Shown here: positions 1 to 12,169 of the stretch, piece by piece
Layout: the number at the start of each line of letters is the position of its first letter
How positions within the stretch are numbered: position 1 is the first letter of the stretch
Source: Chiridota heheva
Lineage: Eukaryota > Echinodermata > Holothuroidea > Apodida > Chiridotidae
Direction: 5' to 3'
Length of the DNA stretch: 64,000 nt
NCBI GenBank assembly: GCA_020152595.1
Contig: JAIGNY010003802.1
Location: 680,522-744,521, forward strand
Notes under the pieces: generated by a model
What the model was told of the DNA's origin: nothing
Database searches by the model: none
Seen by the model: the letters and a program-made list of their open reading frames with translations, nothing else
Position numbers and translations under genes: made by a program

Positions 1-2181
1 ATTGGAGGACACTAAAATATGAAAGATATAAATATAAGAAACTGCGAACTCGATCTAAGAGAGATTCAATTACTAGTAAGGTGTCTGAGTGTGGAAATGA
101 CTCAAGGAAACTGTTTAAGCTTGTGGCAGAGCTAGCAGGTACAAAGGATCAGAATCCCTTACCCCTACATGATAATGGTCAAGAATTATCCGACGAGTTT
201 GCTGATTATTTTATTAACAAAATAACTAACATCAGAGATGACCTCACAAGTAGTCCTAAATATACACCGGTCACGACTAAAAGCATTCCATCATTGACTC
301 AATTTGATGCATTATCAGATGAGGACTTAAAGAAAATAATAAGTTCTATGCCTACAAAATCATGTGAAAGAGACATTATCCCAACTACATTTATAAAGCA
401 TGACTTGGATACAATTCTTCCAGTTTTAAGTCAGCTCGTCAACACATCTTTGAAATCTGGCGTATTTGCTGAAAAATGGAAAATTGCCACTGTTCGTCCG
501 CTTCTTAAGAAGGCTAATTTAGACACCCAACTTATAAACTATAGACCTGTAAGCAATTTATGTTTCATTTCAAAGTTGGTGGAGAAGGCTGCCCTGATGC
601 ATCTTAATTTCCATTGTGAAAAACATCACTTGATGCCAGATTACCAGTCCGCATACTGTACCAATTACAGTTGCGAAACGGCTTTGACCAAATTAATGAA
701 CGATCTACTTTGGTCTATGGAAAGGCAAGAGGTCTCTGAGTTGTCTTGTATAGACCTAAGTGCCGCATTTGACACGGTAAACCATGAAATATTGCTCAAA
801 GTTTTAAATGTTAAATTTGGTATAGAAGGCATCGCTCTTCTCTGGTTTCAGTCCTATTTGAAGTCACGATGCTTTAGAGTCACTATTGAAAATATGTTCT
901 CAACTACTCGGTATTTGGATTTTTCTGTGCTACAAGGATCATGCCTAGGCCCCTTTTTATATCTAGTTTATGCCAGTACCATGCAGGAAATGATTTCACA
1001 TGATTTAACACTCTATGGCTATGCCGATGACCATGCAATTAGGGGATCATTTTATAGTAATAATCGTAACTCTGAAATTAAATGTAAAACTGATATTGAG
1101 GAATGCATGATTAACATTAAACATTGGATGGACTCTAATCGACTGAAAATGAATGATGCAAAGACAGAATTTATTTTATTTGGTCATGATAAGCAATTAA
1201 GAAAATGTAGCACAAATGATATTAATGTAGTTGGTACTAATGTGAACAAATTACATACCATTAGATATTTGGGTGCCCTGCTTGATGAAACATTGTCTTT
1301 TAGATCTCATGTGACAAAAAATGCCAAATTGCTATGTTAAACATTCAAAGACTCAAACAAATTCGCTACTCTCTCACCATTGATGTATGTAAAACACTTG
1401 TGCAATGTCTTGTTATATCTCATTTAGATTATGCTAATGCTATTTTAATCGGTTTACCTATTTGTGAATTAAATAAGCTTCAACGAATACAAAACATTGC
1501 TGCAAATTTTATTCTCGGAGGGGACTATAGAGATAGTTCCACACAAACCCTCACAGATTTACATTGGTTACCCATTCGGGCTCGCATTGATTTTAAAATT
1601 GCTTCACTTATTTTTAAATGTTTGAATAATACCGCACCACAATATCTTATAGACTTAATAAAATCTAATTTATCAAAACGTCCTGGATTGCGATCCCGTA
1701 ACAATGATATTTTCCTAGAAATTCCCTTTACGTCGAAAAAAACGTTTGCCGATAGGTCTTTCAGTGTGTATGGCTCCAAATTAGGGAATAATCTCCCTTT
1801 CAATGTTAGGAGCAGCGGTAATTTTAAATCTTTTAAGAAATGTCTTAAGACGCATCTTTTTACTAGAGAATTTATTTTATAATCATTTAAAATGTTATCT
1901 TGTTTCAAATTAATTGTACATATACTGTTTCTGAATATTTATTTTGAATATTTTTATACTTCTCATCAATTTCCAGCGTACGAATTTTTACATTTTGAAC
2001 ATTTTGAACTTTTTGATATCTTAAGTATATTTATATTTTACTAGCCATAGCCATTTTTATCAACATTTTGTCTTTTAGAATTTAATTTGTATGTCATGTG
2101 AAGCGTATTCGTTACGTTGTATCTATAATGTCTGTATTGCGCTATATAAGTTGTTAATAATAATAATAATAATAATAAACG
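1..2181 (+). mobile_element. CR1/L2-like LINE, 3' part (RT domain to tail), frameshifted
   Basis: This is the C-terminal part of a non-LTR retrotransposon ORF2. The reading frame is already open at base 3 and the endonuclease domain lies off the window. Recognisable reverse-transcriptase blocks are the NYRPVSNL motif near 538-565, motif A with DLSAAFDTVNH near 752-787, and the catalytic YADD at 1020-1031. The motif-B block reads LQGSCLGP where this family usually has PQGSVLGP. The frame ends at 1340 and continues in another frame from 1334 to 1882, covering the conserved HLDYAN, LHWLP and FKKCLKTHLF regions, so at least one frameshift has broken the gene. The 3' UTR ends with GCGCTATATAAG and a (TAA)n tail at about 2155-2180, the normal end of such elements. 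It is almost certainly inactive. Confidence 0.93.
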
Positions 2182-2810
2182 CATATATGGACTTGCCCAC
2201 GTTTTCGAGCAGAGGTTTGTTTTCGCTCGAGAAAATGTTATCTTCTACCGGATGTGACGTGCACCAACCAAGTGAAATTAGACGCGACGACGAACGATAT
2301 GAATCATGATGCTCTCACGAATAGGTCTCGATATATCGGGCGCGACGAGTTCACGAAACCGAAGACCATACGGATCCACCATACACTCAGTCAGGAAATC
2401 GCCGTCGGTCAGTAAATAAGGCCATCATTGAATTAAGAATTATTAAACATTTATTCAGGTAGTACTAGGCCTATTGTTAGGCCTAAGTCGTTAATGACAA
2501 CTTACATTTTACAGCAAATAATTTGTTCTCGGAAATGTTGTGGCTATTCGCACGGACCCATTCAGTTAAACAATATAAAGTACTTATTCGCACGGATGCA
2601 AACGTCAGGAAAATGGGGAAACTGAGCAAAAGGCTCACCCGAAATAAAATTCCATACAGTGCCTAGGGGCACTATCATTATGGTCAGCAGGAGAAAAAAA
2701 GTTTTTTGTGATTTTGACAACGATTGCACATAGGCCTAGGCCTAGGCTAAAACGTTAGTTATGGCTGCATATTGGGCAATTATAGAAAATATGTGAAGAG
2801 GAAGGAGATG
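2182..2810. other. intergenic stretch, no gene seen
   Basis: No reading frame with recognisable protein similarity is present. The only notable content is several copies of the palindromic word TAGGCCTA or its overlaps (around 2467, 2480 and 2727-2745). Confidence 0.5.
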
Positions 2811-2881
2811 GGGAGATGGGTTGGGGGGGGCTGGGGGTGGGTGGGTAGCTGTAAAATGATTGTGCTTAGGGGTGGGTGGGT
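2811..2881. repeat. left edge of the GGGTGGGTGGGT minisatellite
   Basis: The sequence is G-rich with repeated GGGTGGGTGGGT blocks and a TGTAAAATGAT segment resembling the GTAAAATGAC part of the array at 5236-5640. It directly abuts the first foldback element, which suggests that the foldback copies sit inside one originally continuous minisatellite. Confidence 0.7.
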
Positions 2882-3487
2882 GCACAGGTGTTCCTAGTGT
2901 TATGGTAACCTATAAAAAGGTAGGTCACTTTCTAAAGCGACTTTCGAACTGTATATGAAAATTCCTTTTTTTGACCACTCGCGAATCTTATTAGGTTATT
3001 TACATTTTTTGACTCAACTCACATTTGCTGGAGGCTTCCTTCTTCATTTATTAGCCGCAGTATTTGTTCTTTTTTTCTGATAAGATGTACAAACGATAGA
3101 TTTTCTACCGGCATTACAGTCATGACAGTGTAAAAGCCCAACAATTAGCTGCATACCAAAGAAACGTTGCGATGACGTCATGAAGAAACAGCACTTCAAT
3201 TGTTTTGCAGCAAATTGTTGGGTTTTTACACTGTCATGACTGTAATGCCGGTAGAAAATCTATCGTTTGTACATCTCATCAGAAAAAAGGATAAATACTG
3301 CGACTTATAAACGAAGAAGGGAGTCTCCAGCAAATGTTAGTTGAGTCAAAAAATGTAAATAAGATTTGCGAGTTGTCAAAAAAAGACATTTTCATTTACG
3401 GTTTGAAAGTCGCATTAGGAAGTGACCTACCTTTTTATATATATGTATTAAGTATATAGGTTGCCATAATGCTAGGAACACCTGTGC
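2882..3487. mobile_element. foldback element copy 1 (full length, ~606 bp)
   Basis: The two ends are inverted copies: GCACAGGTGTTCCTAG at the left and CTAGGAACACCTGTGC at the right. The inversion continues almost across the whole element. AGTCATGACAGTGTAAAA in the left arm is answered by TTTTTACACTGTCATGACTG in the right arm, with a centre around GATGACGTCATG. There is no coding capacity. A long near-perfect palindrome of this kind is typical of foldback or MITE elements mobilised by another element's transposase; the superfamily cannot be assigned. Confidence 0.85.
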
Positions 3488-3533
3488 GTGGGTGGGTAAA
3501 ATGACAGAGATTGAGATTATGGGTGGGTAAAAT

Positions 3534-3950
3534 CACAGGTGTTCCTAGGGTTATGGCAACCTATATACTTAATATATAAAAAGGTAGGCCTAGGTCACTT
3601 TCTAATGCGACTTTTCTCTGCAAAGTAAAGAAACGTTGCGATGACGTCATGAAGAAGCAGCACTTTAATTGGTTTGCAGCAAGTTGTTGGGCTTTTGCAC
3701 TGTCATGACTAATGTCGGTAGAAAATCCATCGTTTGTGCATCTTATCAGAAAAAGAACAAATACTGCGGCTTATAAACGAAGAAGGGAGTCTTTAGCAAA
3801 TGTGAGTTGAGTCAAAAATGTAATTAAGATTCGCAAGTGGTCAAAAATGGGAATTTTCATATATGGCTCGAAAGTCGCTTTAGAAAGTGACCTACCTTTT
3901 TATATATATGTATTAAATATATAGGTTGCCATAACGCTAGGATTACTGTG
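3534..3950. mobile_element. foldback element copy 2 (left arm internally deleted)
   Basis: The left end CACAGGTGTTCCTAGGG matches copy 1. After the AATGCGACTTTT segment the left arm jumps straight to the central CTCTGCAAAGTAAAGAAACG region, so roughly 190 bp of left arm is missing. The right arm is complete up to a degraded end (GCTAGGATTACTGTG). A 46-bp spacer of minisatellite type (GGTGGGTAAAATGACAG) separates it from copy 1. Confidence 0.8.
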
Positions 3951-4004
3951 GGGGGAGGTGGGTAAAATGACAGGGATGAGATTACATGTAGGAGTGGGTA
4001 AAAT

Positions 4005-4546
4005 CACAGGTGTTCCTAGCGTTATGGCAACCTATATTTGATATATAAAAAGGTAGGCCTAGGTCACTTTCTAACGCGACTTTCCAACCGTATATGAAAA
4101 TTCCTTTTTTTGACCACTTGCGAATCTTAATTACATTTTTGACTCAACTCACATTTTGGATTTTCTACCGACATTACAGTCATGACAGTGTAAAAGCCCA
4201 ACAATTCTCTGCAAACCAATTGAAGTGCTGCTTCTTCATGACATCATCGCAATGTTTCTTTGGTTTGCATCAAATTCTTAGGCTTTTACACTGTCATGAT
4301 TGTAATTTCGGTAGAAAATCCATCGTTTGTACATATCATCAGAAGAAAACAACAAATACTGTGAATTATAAACGAAGAAGGGAGTCTCCAGCAAATGTGG
4401 GTTGAGTCAAAAAATGTAATTAAGATTCGCGAGTGGTCAAAAAAAGGAATTTTCTTATACAGTTCGAAAGTCGCGTAGAAAGTGACCTACCTTTTTATAT
4501 ATACATGTATTAAATATATAGGTTGCCATAGCGCTAGAAACACCTT
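4005..4546. mobile_element. foldback element copy 3
   Basis: The left end is CACAGGTGTTCCTAGCG and the right end is CGCTAGAAACACCTTTGG. Both arms are present and the centre contains TTCATGACATCATCG. The left flank is again GGTAAAATGACAGGGATGAG followed by GGGTAAAAT, the minisatellite spacer. The open frames within it are by-products of the palindrome and have no protein similarity. Confidence 0.8.
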
Positions 4547-4548
4547 TG

Positions 4549-4768
4549 GTCATGACAGTGTAAAGCCCAACAATTTGCTGCAAACCAATTGAAGTGCTGC
4601 TTCTTCATGACGTCATCGCAACGTTTCAAAAAAATGTAAATAAGATTCGCGAGTGGTCAAAAAAAGAAATTTTCATTTACGGTTTGAAAGTCGCATTAGA
4701 AAGTGACCTACCTTTTTATATATATGTATTAAATATATAGGTTGCCATAATGCTAGGAACACCTGTGC
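4549..4768. mobile_element. foldback element copy 4 (left end missing)
   Basis: It begins inside the left arm at GTCATGACAGTGTAAAGCCC, passes the central CATGACGTCATCG, and then joins a right arm ending in CTAGGAACACCTGTGC. It directly abuts copy 3 with no spacer, which points to recombination between copies rather than an independent insertion. Confidence 0.75.
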
Positions 4769-4814
4769 ATAGGTGGGTAAAATGACAGAGATTGAGATAA
4801 GGGGTGGGTAAAAT

Positions 4815-5234
4815 CACAGGTGTTCCTAGCGTTATGGCAACCTATATACTTAATATATAAAAAGGTAGGCCTAGGTCACTTTCTAACGCGACTTTTCTCT
4901 GCAAACCAAAGAAACGTTGCGATGACGTCATGAAGAAGCAGCACTTCAATTGGTTTGCAGCAAGTTGTTGGGCTTTTGCACTGTCATGACTAATGTCGGT
5001 AGAAAATCCATCGTTTGTGCATCTCATCAGAAAAAAAGAACAAATACTGTGGCTTATATATGAAGAAGGGAGTCTCCAGCAAATGTGAGTTGAGTCAAAA
5101 AATATAATTAATTTTTGCGAGTGGTCAAAAAAAGGAATTTTCATATACGGTTCGAAAGTTCCGTTAGAAAACGACCTACCTTTTTATATAAATGTTTTAA
5201 GTATATAGGTTTCCATAACGCTAGGAACACCTGT
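4815..5234. mobile_element. foldback element copy 5 (same internal deletion as copy 2)
   Basis: The left end CACAGGTGTTCCTAGCG and right end GCTAGGAACACCTGT flank a body with the same shortened left arm as copy 2 (CGACTTTTCTCTGCAAACC). A shared deletion in copies 2 and 5 means one arose from the other, probably by duplication of spacer plus element as a unit. It is followed immediately by the main minisatellite array. Confidence 0.8.
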
Positions 5235-5235
5235 T

Positions 5236-5640
5236 GGTAAAATGACCAAGATTGAGATTAGAGGTGGGTGGGTGGGTAAAGGGTAAAATGACCGGTATTT
5301 TGATTAGGTCTGGGTGGGTGGGTAAAATGACCGCGATTGGAATTAGGGGTGGGTGGGTGGGTATAATGACCGGGATTAAGATTAGAGGTGGGTGGGTGGG
5401 TAAAATGACCGGGATTGGGATTAGGGGTGTATGGGTGGGTAAAATGACCAGGATTAGAATTAGGGTGGGTGAGTGGGTAAAATGACCGGGATTGGGATTG
5501 GGTGGGTGGGTAAAATGACTGGGATTAGGATTGGGTGGGTGGGTAAAGTGACTGGGATTAGGATTGGGTGGGTGGGTAAAATGACTGGGATTAGGATTGG
5601 GGTAGGTGGGTGGACAAAGTGACCGGGATGGGGATTAGGG
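5236..5640 (+). repeat. minisatellite A, GGGTGGGTGGGTAAAATGAC type
   Basis: About ten tandem units of 35-42 bp are present. Each has a GGGTGGGTGGGT block, then AAAATGACCGGGATTGGGATTAGG or a close variant. Four G-runs per unit on the plus strand give strong G-quadruplex potential. Long open frames across it are repeat artefacts. Confidence 0.9.
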
Positions 5641-6175
5641 GTGGATGGATGGTTTAGCTCGCTGGGATTGTGGGTGGGTGGGTGTCTTAGTTTGCTAGGA
5701 CTGAGGGTGGGTGGGTGGGTTAGCTCGCTGGGATTGCGGGTGGGTGGGTGGGTTAGTTTGCTAGGACTGGGGTGGGTGGGTGGGTGGGTTAGCTTGCTGG
5801 GATTGGGGTGGGTGGGTGGCTTAGCTCGCTGGAATTGTGGGTGGGTGGGTTGGCTTACTGGGATTGGGGGTGGGTTGGTGGGTTAGCTTCCTGGATTTGG
5901 GATTGGGGATGGGTTAGCTCACTTGGATTGGGGGTGTGTGGATTGGCTTGCTGGGTTTGGGCATGGGTGAATGGCTTAGCTCGCTGGGATTGGGGGTAGG
6001 TGGGTGGGTAAACTTGCTGGGAATAATAGTGGGTGGGTGGGTTAGCTTGCTGGGATTGGGAGTGGGTGGGTGGGTTAGCTCGCTGGGATTGGGATTAGGA
6101 GTGGGTGGGTGAAATTAAAGAGTGGGTGGGGGTGGGTGGGTTAGCTCACTGGGATCGGAATTGGGGGTGGGTACA
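5641..6175 (+). repeat. minisatellite B, GGGTGGGTTAGCTCGCTGG type
   Basis: The G-rich half of the unit is unchanged from minisatellite A, but the AAAATGACC half is replaced by TTAGCTCGCTGGGATT or TTAGTTTGCTAGGACT. Roughly 15 units of 30-36 bp are present. The change is sharp at about 5640, so the array consists of two separately amplified blocks with a common ancestor unit. Confidence 0.9.
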
Positions 6176-8279
6176 AGTGGTATGTTGCCGACCCCCCTTC
6201 TTCACATATTTTGTGGAATTGCCCATTATAGCCTACGCATCCCTCAGTACTGGTTGACATTAAGATTGCCATACAAGGGTTGTTATAGATTAGGCGCAAT
6301 TCTGATGGTTTTTAAAATTCACACATTGTAGAAAATTTATGATTGAAAAAGTACTTACTTTTTGGATATTCTCATATCAATTAGTCTAAATGATACATTT
6401 TTCAAAAAAACTTTTCTAAATATTTACCTAATTAGCACCACGACAGGGTAAAGTTTTGCGACATTCATATTTTGGTCGTCATTTTCTTAGTCACCGCTTG
6501 TTTGTGAATAATTATTCAAATCCGCAAATAATTTTAAGGATGTTCCATTAAACTGCAGGTGGATTTTTCACTGACAACATTTTTTTTATATAATTTTAAT
6601 AGATAGTTTTGGTAAAAAAAGTGTATGCGAAAACAAATAAATAAAGCATCAAGAAATGTTTAGATTTTATTATTACATTTATTGTACTTTATAAGTATTA
6701 TCTAAATTTTTCCTCAAATAATCTTAAACATATTCCCCCTGCTAAAATGTTATAGCCCCTATGGTAGTGTTTTGAACTTTAACTGTACTCTGGAGAGCTC
6801 GTCAGACGATTTTTACGGAAAGAAAAATAGTCCAAAATACTTCGATAAAAGTAACTAAATTCACCATAAAAAACAGTTGTTGAAGACATGGATGGGCTTT
6901 AAACATTGATATTATTAATCATTGTGGGCGAAAAAAAGAAGGTAAAATGGCTTCGTTTTGATGAAGATCTAAAAAGTGAAATTTTCCTATACTTTTAACA
7001 CCTCGCTTAAAACAGTACAGGAGGGTATAGGATTTTGTAGTACCCTTGGATGGCCAGCCATCACCAACGGCAACCATACTAACACGGCTGGCACCAGTCT
7101 GACGGTGCTACGGGGAGTATTAGGCTAACATTAGCTAGCCTAACGTTAAGTAGGCTAGTATTACCCCACAATACACTTTTTGACATGACTGGTGGTGTGT
7201 ACAGTGGCTTATTACACTTTCCATACATAAAGGTGAAGGTGTGTTGAACGTTAGTCTACCAAACGTAAGGCCATGGTTGATGGGGTGAAATTCACTCCAA
7301 ACTTAAACTTGCTATATTAGGCCTATGCACCTTTCTTGCTTTAATTCTTATACGTAGGCTAGTTCTTTGAAGTTGTTTAGTCCTCAAAAAAGCAAAATTA
7401 GAAGACCCTTTATGCTTATTTTGGCGTAAACGTTTTTCCCAGTCAGACCTCCAAAATTTCTGTCACTCGTATTGTTTATGTTGACGTCATATTCTATGGT
7501 TGTTGTACAGCTGATTGACCAAATTTAAATGATTCAAGTAACAAAGTAAACAATTTTTATTGAACCTTGACCTGAATAATTAACAAAATTTAGTTCTGCT
7601 CTAAAAGTAATGGCTGAATAGTTGTTTGCATCGTGAACAGAAGACTCACAGAAAATAGATATATTCTACCATTTCCAAGTAAGTTTCATATGGGGTTATT
7701 TTATGGATCAACAATAAATTTGTTGTGAACCTAGTGATAACAGATTTTTAATATTTTAGTGAAGAATACTCTCAGGTAAGTTGTATAAAGTTGAATAAAG
7801 TTAAGACAAAAAAAATTGTCTTTCTTCTCCAATGGCGTGCATAGGAAAAAATCATAACCTTCGTGAGGCCACAGATCAGTAAACAGTAATTCTACAATGT
7901 CAGCATACAGAAGCGGGTTAAAGTGAAAGAAATTACAGCCGGACGATGGTAAATGTTTTCATAACTAGGGTATCATTCCAGGGTGCATTCCATGTAAAAC
8001 CAACACGAAGGTACAACGAGGCCTTTGCTTGCATACGCCAAGACAGTCAAGAGACTATGTAGTGAGTTACCACATTAAGCTCAAGTCTTGTTTATTATTT
8101 TGCTTCTACAATACTTTCCGCGTTGACAAAACTTGCTTTTACTTTTAAAATAACATGATTGTCTAACAGTACAACTAAAAAATATGCATTAGTTCTTGAC
8201 AGTATTCTATTAATTTGTATAAAGTCAATGATACAGGAATACACAAAAACTATATATAGCAGAGAAAAAATTATTGACT
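6176..8279. other. intergenic region with a split dispersed repeat
   Basis: No protein-coding similarity was found. Two short segments, 6238-6277 (CATCCCTCAGTA, GGTTGACATT) and 7052-7110 (GGCCAGCCAT, AACACGGCTGGCA), match two adjacent parts of one repeat at 29809-29910. The ~775 bp between them therefore looks like an insertion or unrelated material. The rest is AT-rich with no obvious tandem structure. Confidence 0.55.
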
Positions 8280-9995
8280 GAGGTTTAGAATGACTACTTT
8301 GTGTCTGTTATTACGAAGGAGTCCCCTGCTGATGATGTTGTAGAGTATCTTAGTGTGCACTCTCTAGTATCCATTAAGGATGTTGATTTTTCAGTTGATG
8401 TTGTGCCGAAGAAGTTGGAGGGTTTGATTTCAAATAAAGCACCCGGTCCAGATGGTATACATCCTGCTGTTTTACGTGAGTGTTCTGATGTTCTTTCTGT
8501 TCCCCTGAGTATTATCTTTTAAAAGTGCTTTGCTGTTGGTGTTGTTTCTAGTGATTGGAGAATTGCAAATGTCACTCCTATTTAAAAGAAAAGGGTGACC
8601 ACAGTTTGCCCTGTAACTATAGGCCAGTTAGTCTTTAACTAGTTTTGTGTGCAAGGTCATGGAGCCCATTGTTAAGGATGTTGTACTAGATCATTTACTG
8701 GTCGATGGTTTGCTGAATTTGTCCTAGCATGGGTTCTTACCTAAGAGGTCTTGTGTTTCTAATTTATTGAAGTTTCTTGATGATGTTACTAAACTAGTTG
8801 ATTCTGGTCATAATGTGGATGTTAATCTATTTAGACTTCCAAAAAGCATTTGATAAGGTTCCGTTAGGCAGGCCCATGTTGAAAACAAGAGCGCTTGGTG
8901 TGGAGGGAAAGTGTGCCAATTGGATAAATTCTTGGTTACTCGACAGGTCACAAAGAGTTGTTGTTAATGGTGAAGTATCCTTATGAAAGATGGAAGAAGG
9001 TTACAAGTGGTGTTCCTCAGGGTTCTGTATTTGGTACGCTTCTTTTCTTAATCTTCATTAATAATATTGATGTTTCCCTTGGCTCCAGAATTTGTAAATT
9101 TGCTGATGACACTAAGCTGTACAGGATTGTTGATGATGCTACATTGTAGGGATTCTTCAATGTTGCAAACTGATCTGGATGTTAGTTAGTTTCTTGGTGC
9201 CAAACGTGGCAGATGTTATTCAGTGTTAATGCAAAGTTATTCATTTTGGTCAGAGCAATTTGGCTTTCGATTATTGCATAAATGGTTCAAATCTTAGTTG
9301 TGTTGAACAAGAAAGGGATCTAGGTGTTGTCATTACTAGTAATCTGAAGCCTTCTAAACAGTGTGCTTTAGCAGCTGCAAGGGCAAATAGGATGCTTGAT
9401 TTAATTAAAAGAAATAATTGTTTTCTTGGTAAAGGAGGTTGTTTTTAATTTGCATAAGCAGTTAGTCAGGCCTCACCTTGAGTATGCTACATGTATTCAG
9501 GCATGGAGTCCCTTTTATGAGAAGGATAAGTTCATTTTGGAGCAGGTTCAGCGAAGAGCCACTAGATTTATTCCCAAAGTAAGGAATCTCTCTGATGAAT
9601 CTAGGTTGCGATTTCTTGGTTTGACCACGCTTGAGTTGAGAAGAGTACGTGGCAATATGATTCAGGTTTTTAAATTCATATCTGGTAGTGATGGTTTGAC
9701 TTCCTGTAATTTCTTGCATGTTTCAGCTAATTCTCATGTGACACATGTTAACAGTTTGAAGTTGACCAAAGAGTTCTCACGGATAGATATTCGGTGTTTT
9801 AGCTTTTCGCAAAGAGTCGTTAATGAGTGGAATGGTTTGCCTGATTGGGTAGCTAGCCCCAATTCTGTTCACAATTTCAAAGTCAACATTGATAAGTTCT
9901 TTAATAGCTCTGGGCGTCTTTGATTTTTTTTAGTGGAGGTGGTGGTGTAAGTTTGGGCTTTTTATGGGGTGATTCACCCTTCTTAGCTCATCTTG
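8280..9995 (+). mobile_element. CR1-like LINE, strongly decayed
   Basis: Fragments of one ORF2 are spread over several frames. KAPGPDGIHPAVLREC is near 8435-8480, LDFQKAFDKVPL (motif A) near 8829-8863, and SGVPQGSVFGTLLF (motif B) near 9005-9045. FADD (motif C, both aspartates intact) is at 9099-9110. QERDLGVVIT is near 9308-9335, and the thumb and C-terminal block with LVRPHLEYA and QRRATRFIP is near 9459-9575. The last frame ends at 9923. Multiple stops (for example after 8519) and frameshifts separate the blocks, so it is a pseudogene. The 3' end carries TTATGTTATGTTAT near 9987-10000, which may be the terminal repeat. The 5' end is truncated around 8280. Confidence 0.92.
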
Positions 9996-10804
9996 TTATG
10001 TTATGTTATTTAAGCATTGCGCCCTCCCTATGTCACCTCTTTTGTAATGGCTGCCATTGCACTGTTCGTCTAAGGTAATCTAGAAGGAGTTAAAGTGTCT
10101 TTAAATGATAATTTAGGTAAGTTCATAGTATTGTTTAACATTATTTTGAACAGTAAGTAAATTTTCGAACTTTTTTATGGATGAATTCTTAATCATTTTG
10201 AGACAAGTAAATTGGAGTGTTCTGTTCAAGTAAGACTAGCCTAGGCTATTTTAAGTTACTATTGGTTGCATAGGGTATGCTCCCTGCCTAGGCCTAGCCT
10301 ACCTCAACTAAAAACTCCCAGAAATGTAATTATCATCTGATTTTTCATTTTAGTTGGAAGCGTGTGTATGTGTAGGCTAGGCCTAACATTAGCCAGTCTG
10401 CATTCCATGCACAAAGAGACAAAGATCTTCGGTGTGAAACTTAGTTCTTTCTTTGGTGTGATTAAGTTTAGTAATGTTAAGATTAAATGACATTTAAGGG
10501 AACTTTTCTGTTCTTTCTAAACCAATTCATTCCCTGTAGAAAAATTTCAAAAACTTTTTTCCTTAGCTGCAAAATCAGGGAATATTTTGAGCTATTTTGA
10601 GAGCTTTATTAGACTTAGAACAGCGGTTTGATTGCAGCTTCTATCAAATTCACTGACATAGCTGATTAATAAATGAGTACAAAACAGTCTATATATATTT
10701 GGAAGAGTCTTTTAATCCCAAATTTTGGACTTGTTCATGATCAAATGTTTATAGATTGATGTATCTTGATTTTGGTAATTAAAAAAAAATGACTGGAATT
10801 ACAG
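9996..10804. other. intergenic stretch, nothing assigned
   Basis: No coding similarity and no tandem repeat were seen. TAGGCCTA-type words occur near 10288 and 10378. Confidence 0.5.
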
Positions 10805-10869
10805 TTTTAGCTGAACTATTCAAAGAATAGTGGAGCTACAGTATTCTACTACTGTCGGCGTCGGCATGC

Positions 10870-11960
10870 GGTAAAGTTTTGGTAGTTTTTTTAAAGTTTT
10901 CATAACTTAAGTTATGAATGGTGTACATTTATGTGACTGGGCATAGGGGTAGAGGACATGGGTACTGATCAAATAAGCATGATTGGAGGGTTTGTGTGTG
11001 CATACTAATTGGCTTATTTGCATAACAATGACAATATTTGTCAGGTGAAAGATTTTGATTAAAGATTTTGGTTAAAGTTTTCATAACTTAACCTATGAAT
11101 GGTGTACATTCATGTAACTTGGGATAGGGGTATTGTTCAATTAAGCATGATTAGGGGTTTTGTGTGCATACTAATAAGCTTATTTGCATAACAATGAAAC
11201 TATTTGTATCTATAATATCTATTGAATTAAAGTGGAAGTGGGGATTTTGTTTACACAAATGATCATATATGTGAAGTCCATTGTCTACACTTAATGGTTA
11301 GGTGTAATGTGCATATTAATTAGGTTATTTGCATAGCAAGACTTTTGCATAAAATATTAAACCTTAGGTAATAACTTGTTACTTGTTACAGGGGTAGAGG
11401 ACATGGCCCATGGGTACTGTTAAAATGAGCATGATTTGGGGTTGTGTGCATACTAATTAGCTTATTTGCTTAACAATGAAAATATTTGTATCTATGATAT
11501 CTCTAAAATTAAAGTGGGAGTGGGAATTTTGTTTTACACAAATGATCATATATGTGAAGACCATTGTCTACCCTCAATGGTGAGGTGTAGTGTGCATATT
11601 AATTAGGGTATTTGCATACCAATAGACTTGCATACAAAATATTTAACCTGAGATAATAATTTGCTATTTGGTTCAGTGGTAGAGGGCATTGATACTGTTC
11701 AGTTGAGCATGCATGGTTGGGGATTGTGTATGCATAATAATTTGCCTATTTGCTTAGCAATGAAAATATTTTTACATGTATATGTGGTATCTCTTGAATT
11801 AAAGTGGGTATGATGATTTTGCTAAAACAAATGATCATATTCAGTAGTATATGTGAATGAGCATTGTTTCACACTTAATGGTGAGGTACAGTGTGCATTT
11901 TGCTGCAATATCTTTGACCTGAGATCAAAAGTATATGGCTATATGACTTACTAACTTCAC
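10870..11960 (+). repeat. ~280-bp tandem repeat core of element c
   Basis: Segments with TGCATACTAATTAGCTTATT followed by TGCATAACAATGAAAATATT recur near 11008, 11166, 11450 and 11727, a spacing of about 280 bp for the later copies. Each unit also carries ACAAATGATCATATATGTGAAG and GTGCATATTAATTAGG. Roughly 3.5 units are recognisable, with substitutions and small indels. Confidence 0.8.
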
Positions 11961-12169
11961 ATTTTTAGTTTTGTTATGATATTGACATTCCTGACATGAA
12001 TACTATAGCAATCAAAATGTTTGTCTTGCCATGAATAAATAAGTAAATAAAAGTATACTTGCTTTTAAAGAATGTTAAATTAGGGGTTTGGGAAATTTAA
12101 ACAATAAGCAGAATGTTGGATAGAAGATGACAATGATAAAGTACTGTAGCTGAAGGAATTAGGATGAGG

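Noticed and set aside
1525..1908. Minus-strand frame of 127 codons
   Set aside because: Antisense shadow of the LINE C-terminal coding region at 1334-1882.
4094..5144. MKIPFFDH-starting frames on both strands
   Set aside because: They lie in the two arms of the palindromic foldback element, which explains why the same peptide starts in opposite directions. No protein family recognised.
5252..5999. Gly/Trp-rich open frames such as GWVGKMTGI repeats
   Set aside because: Translation of the GGGTGGGTGGGT minisatellite.
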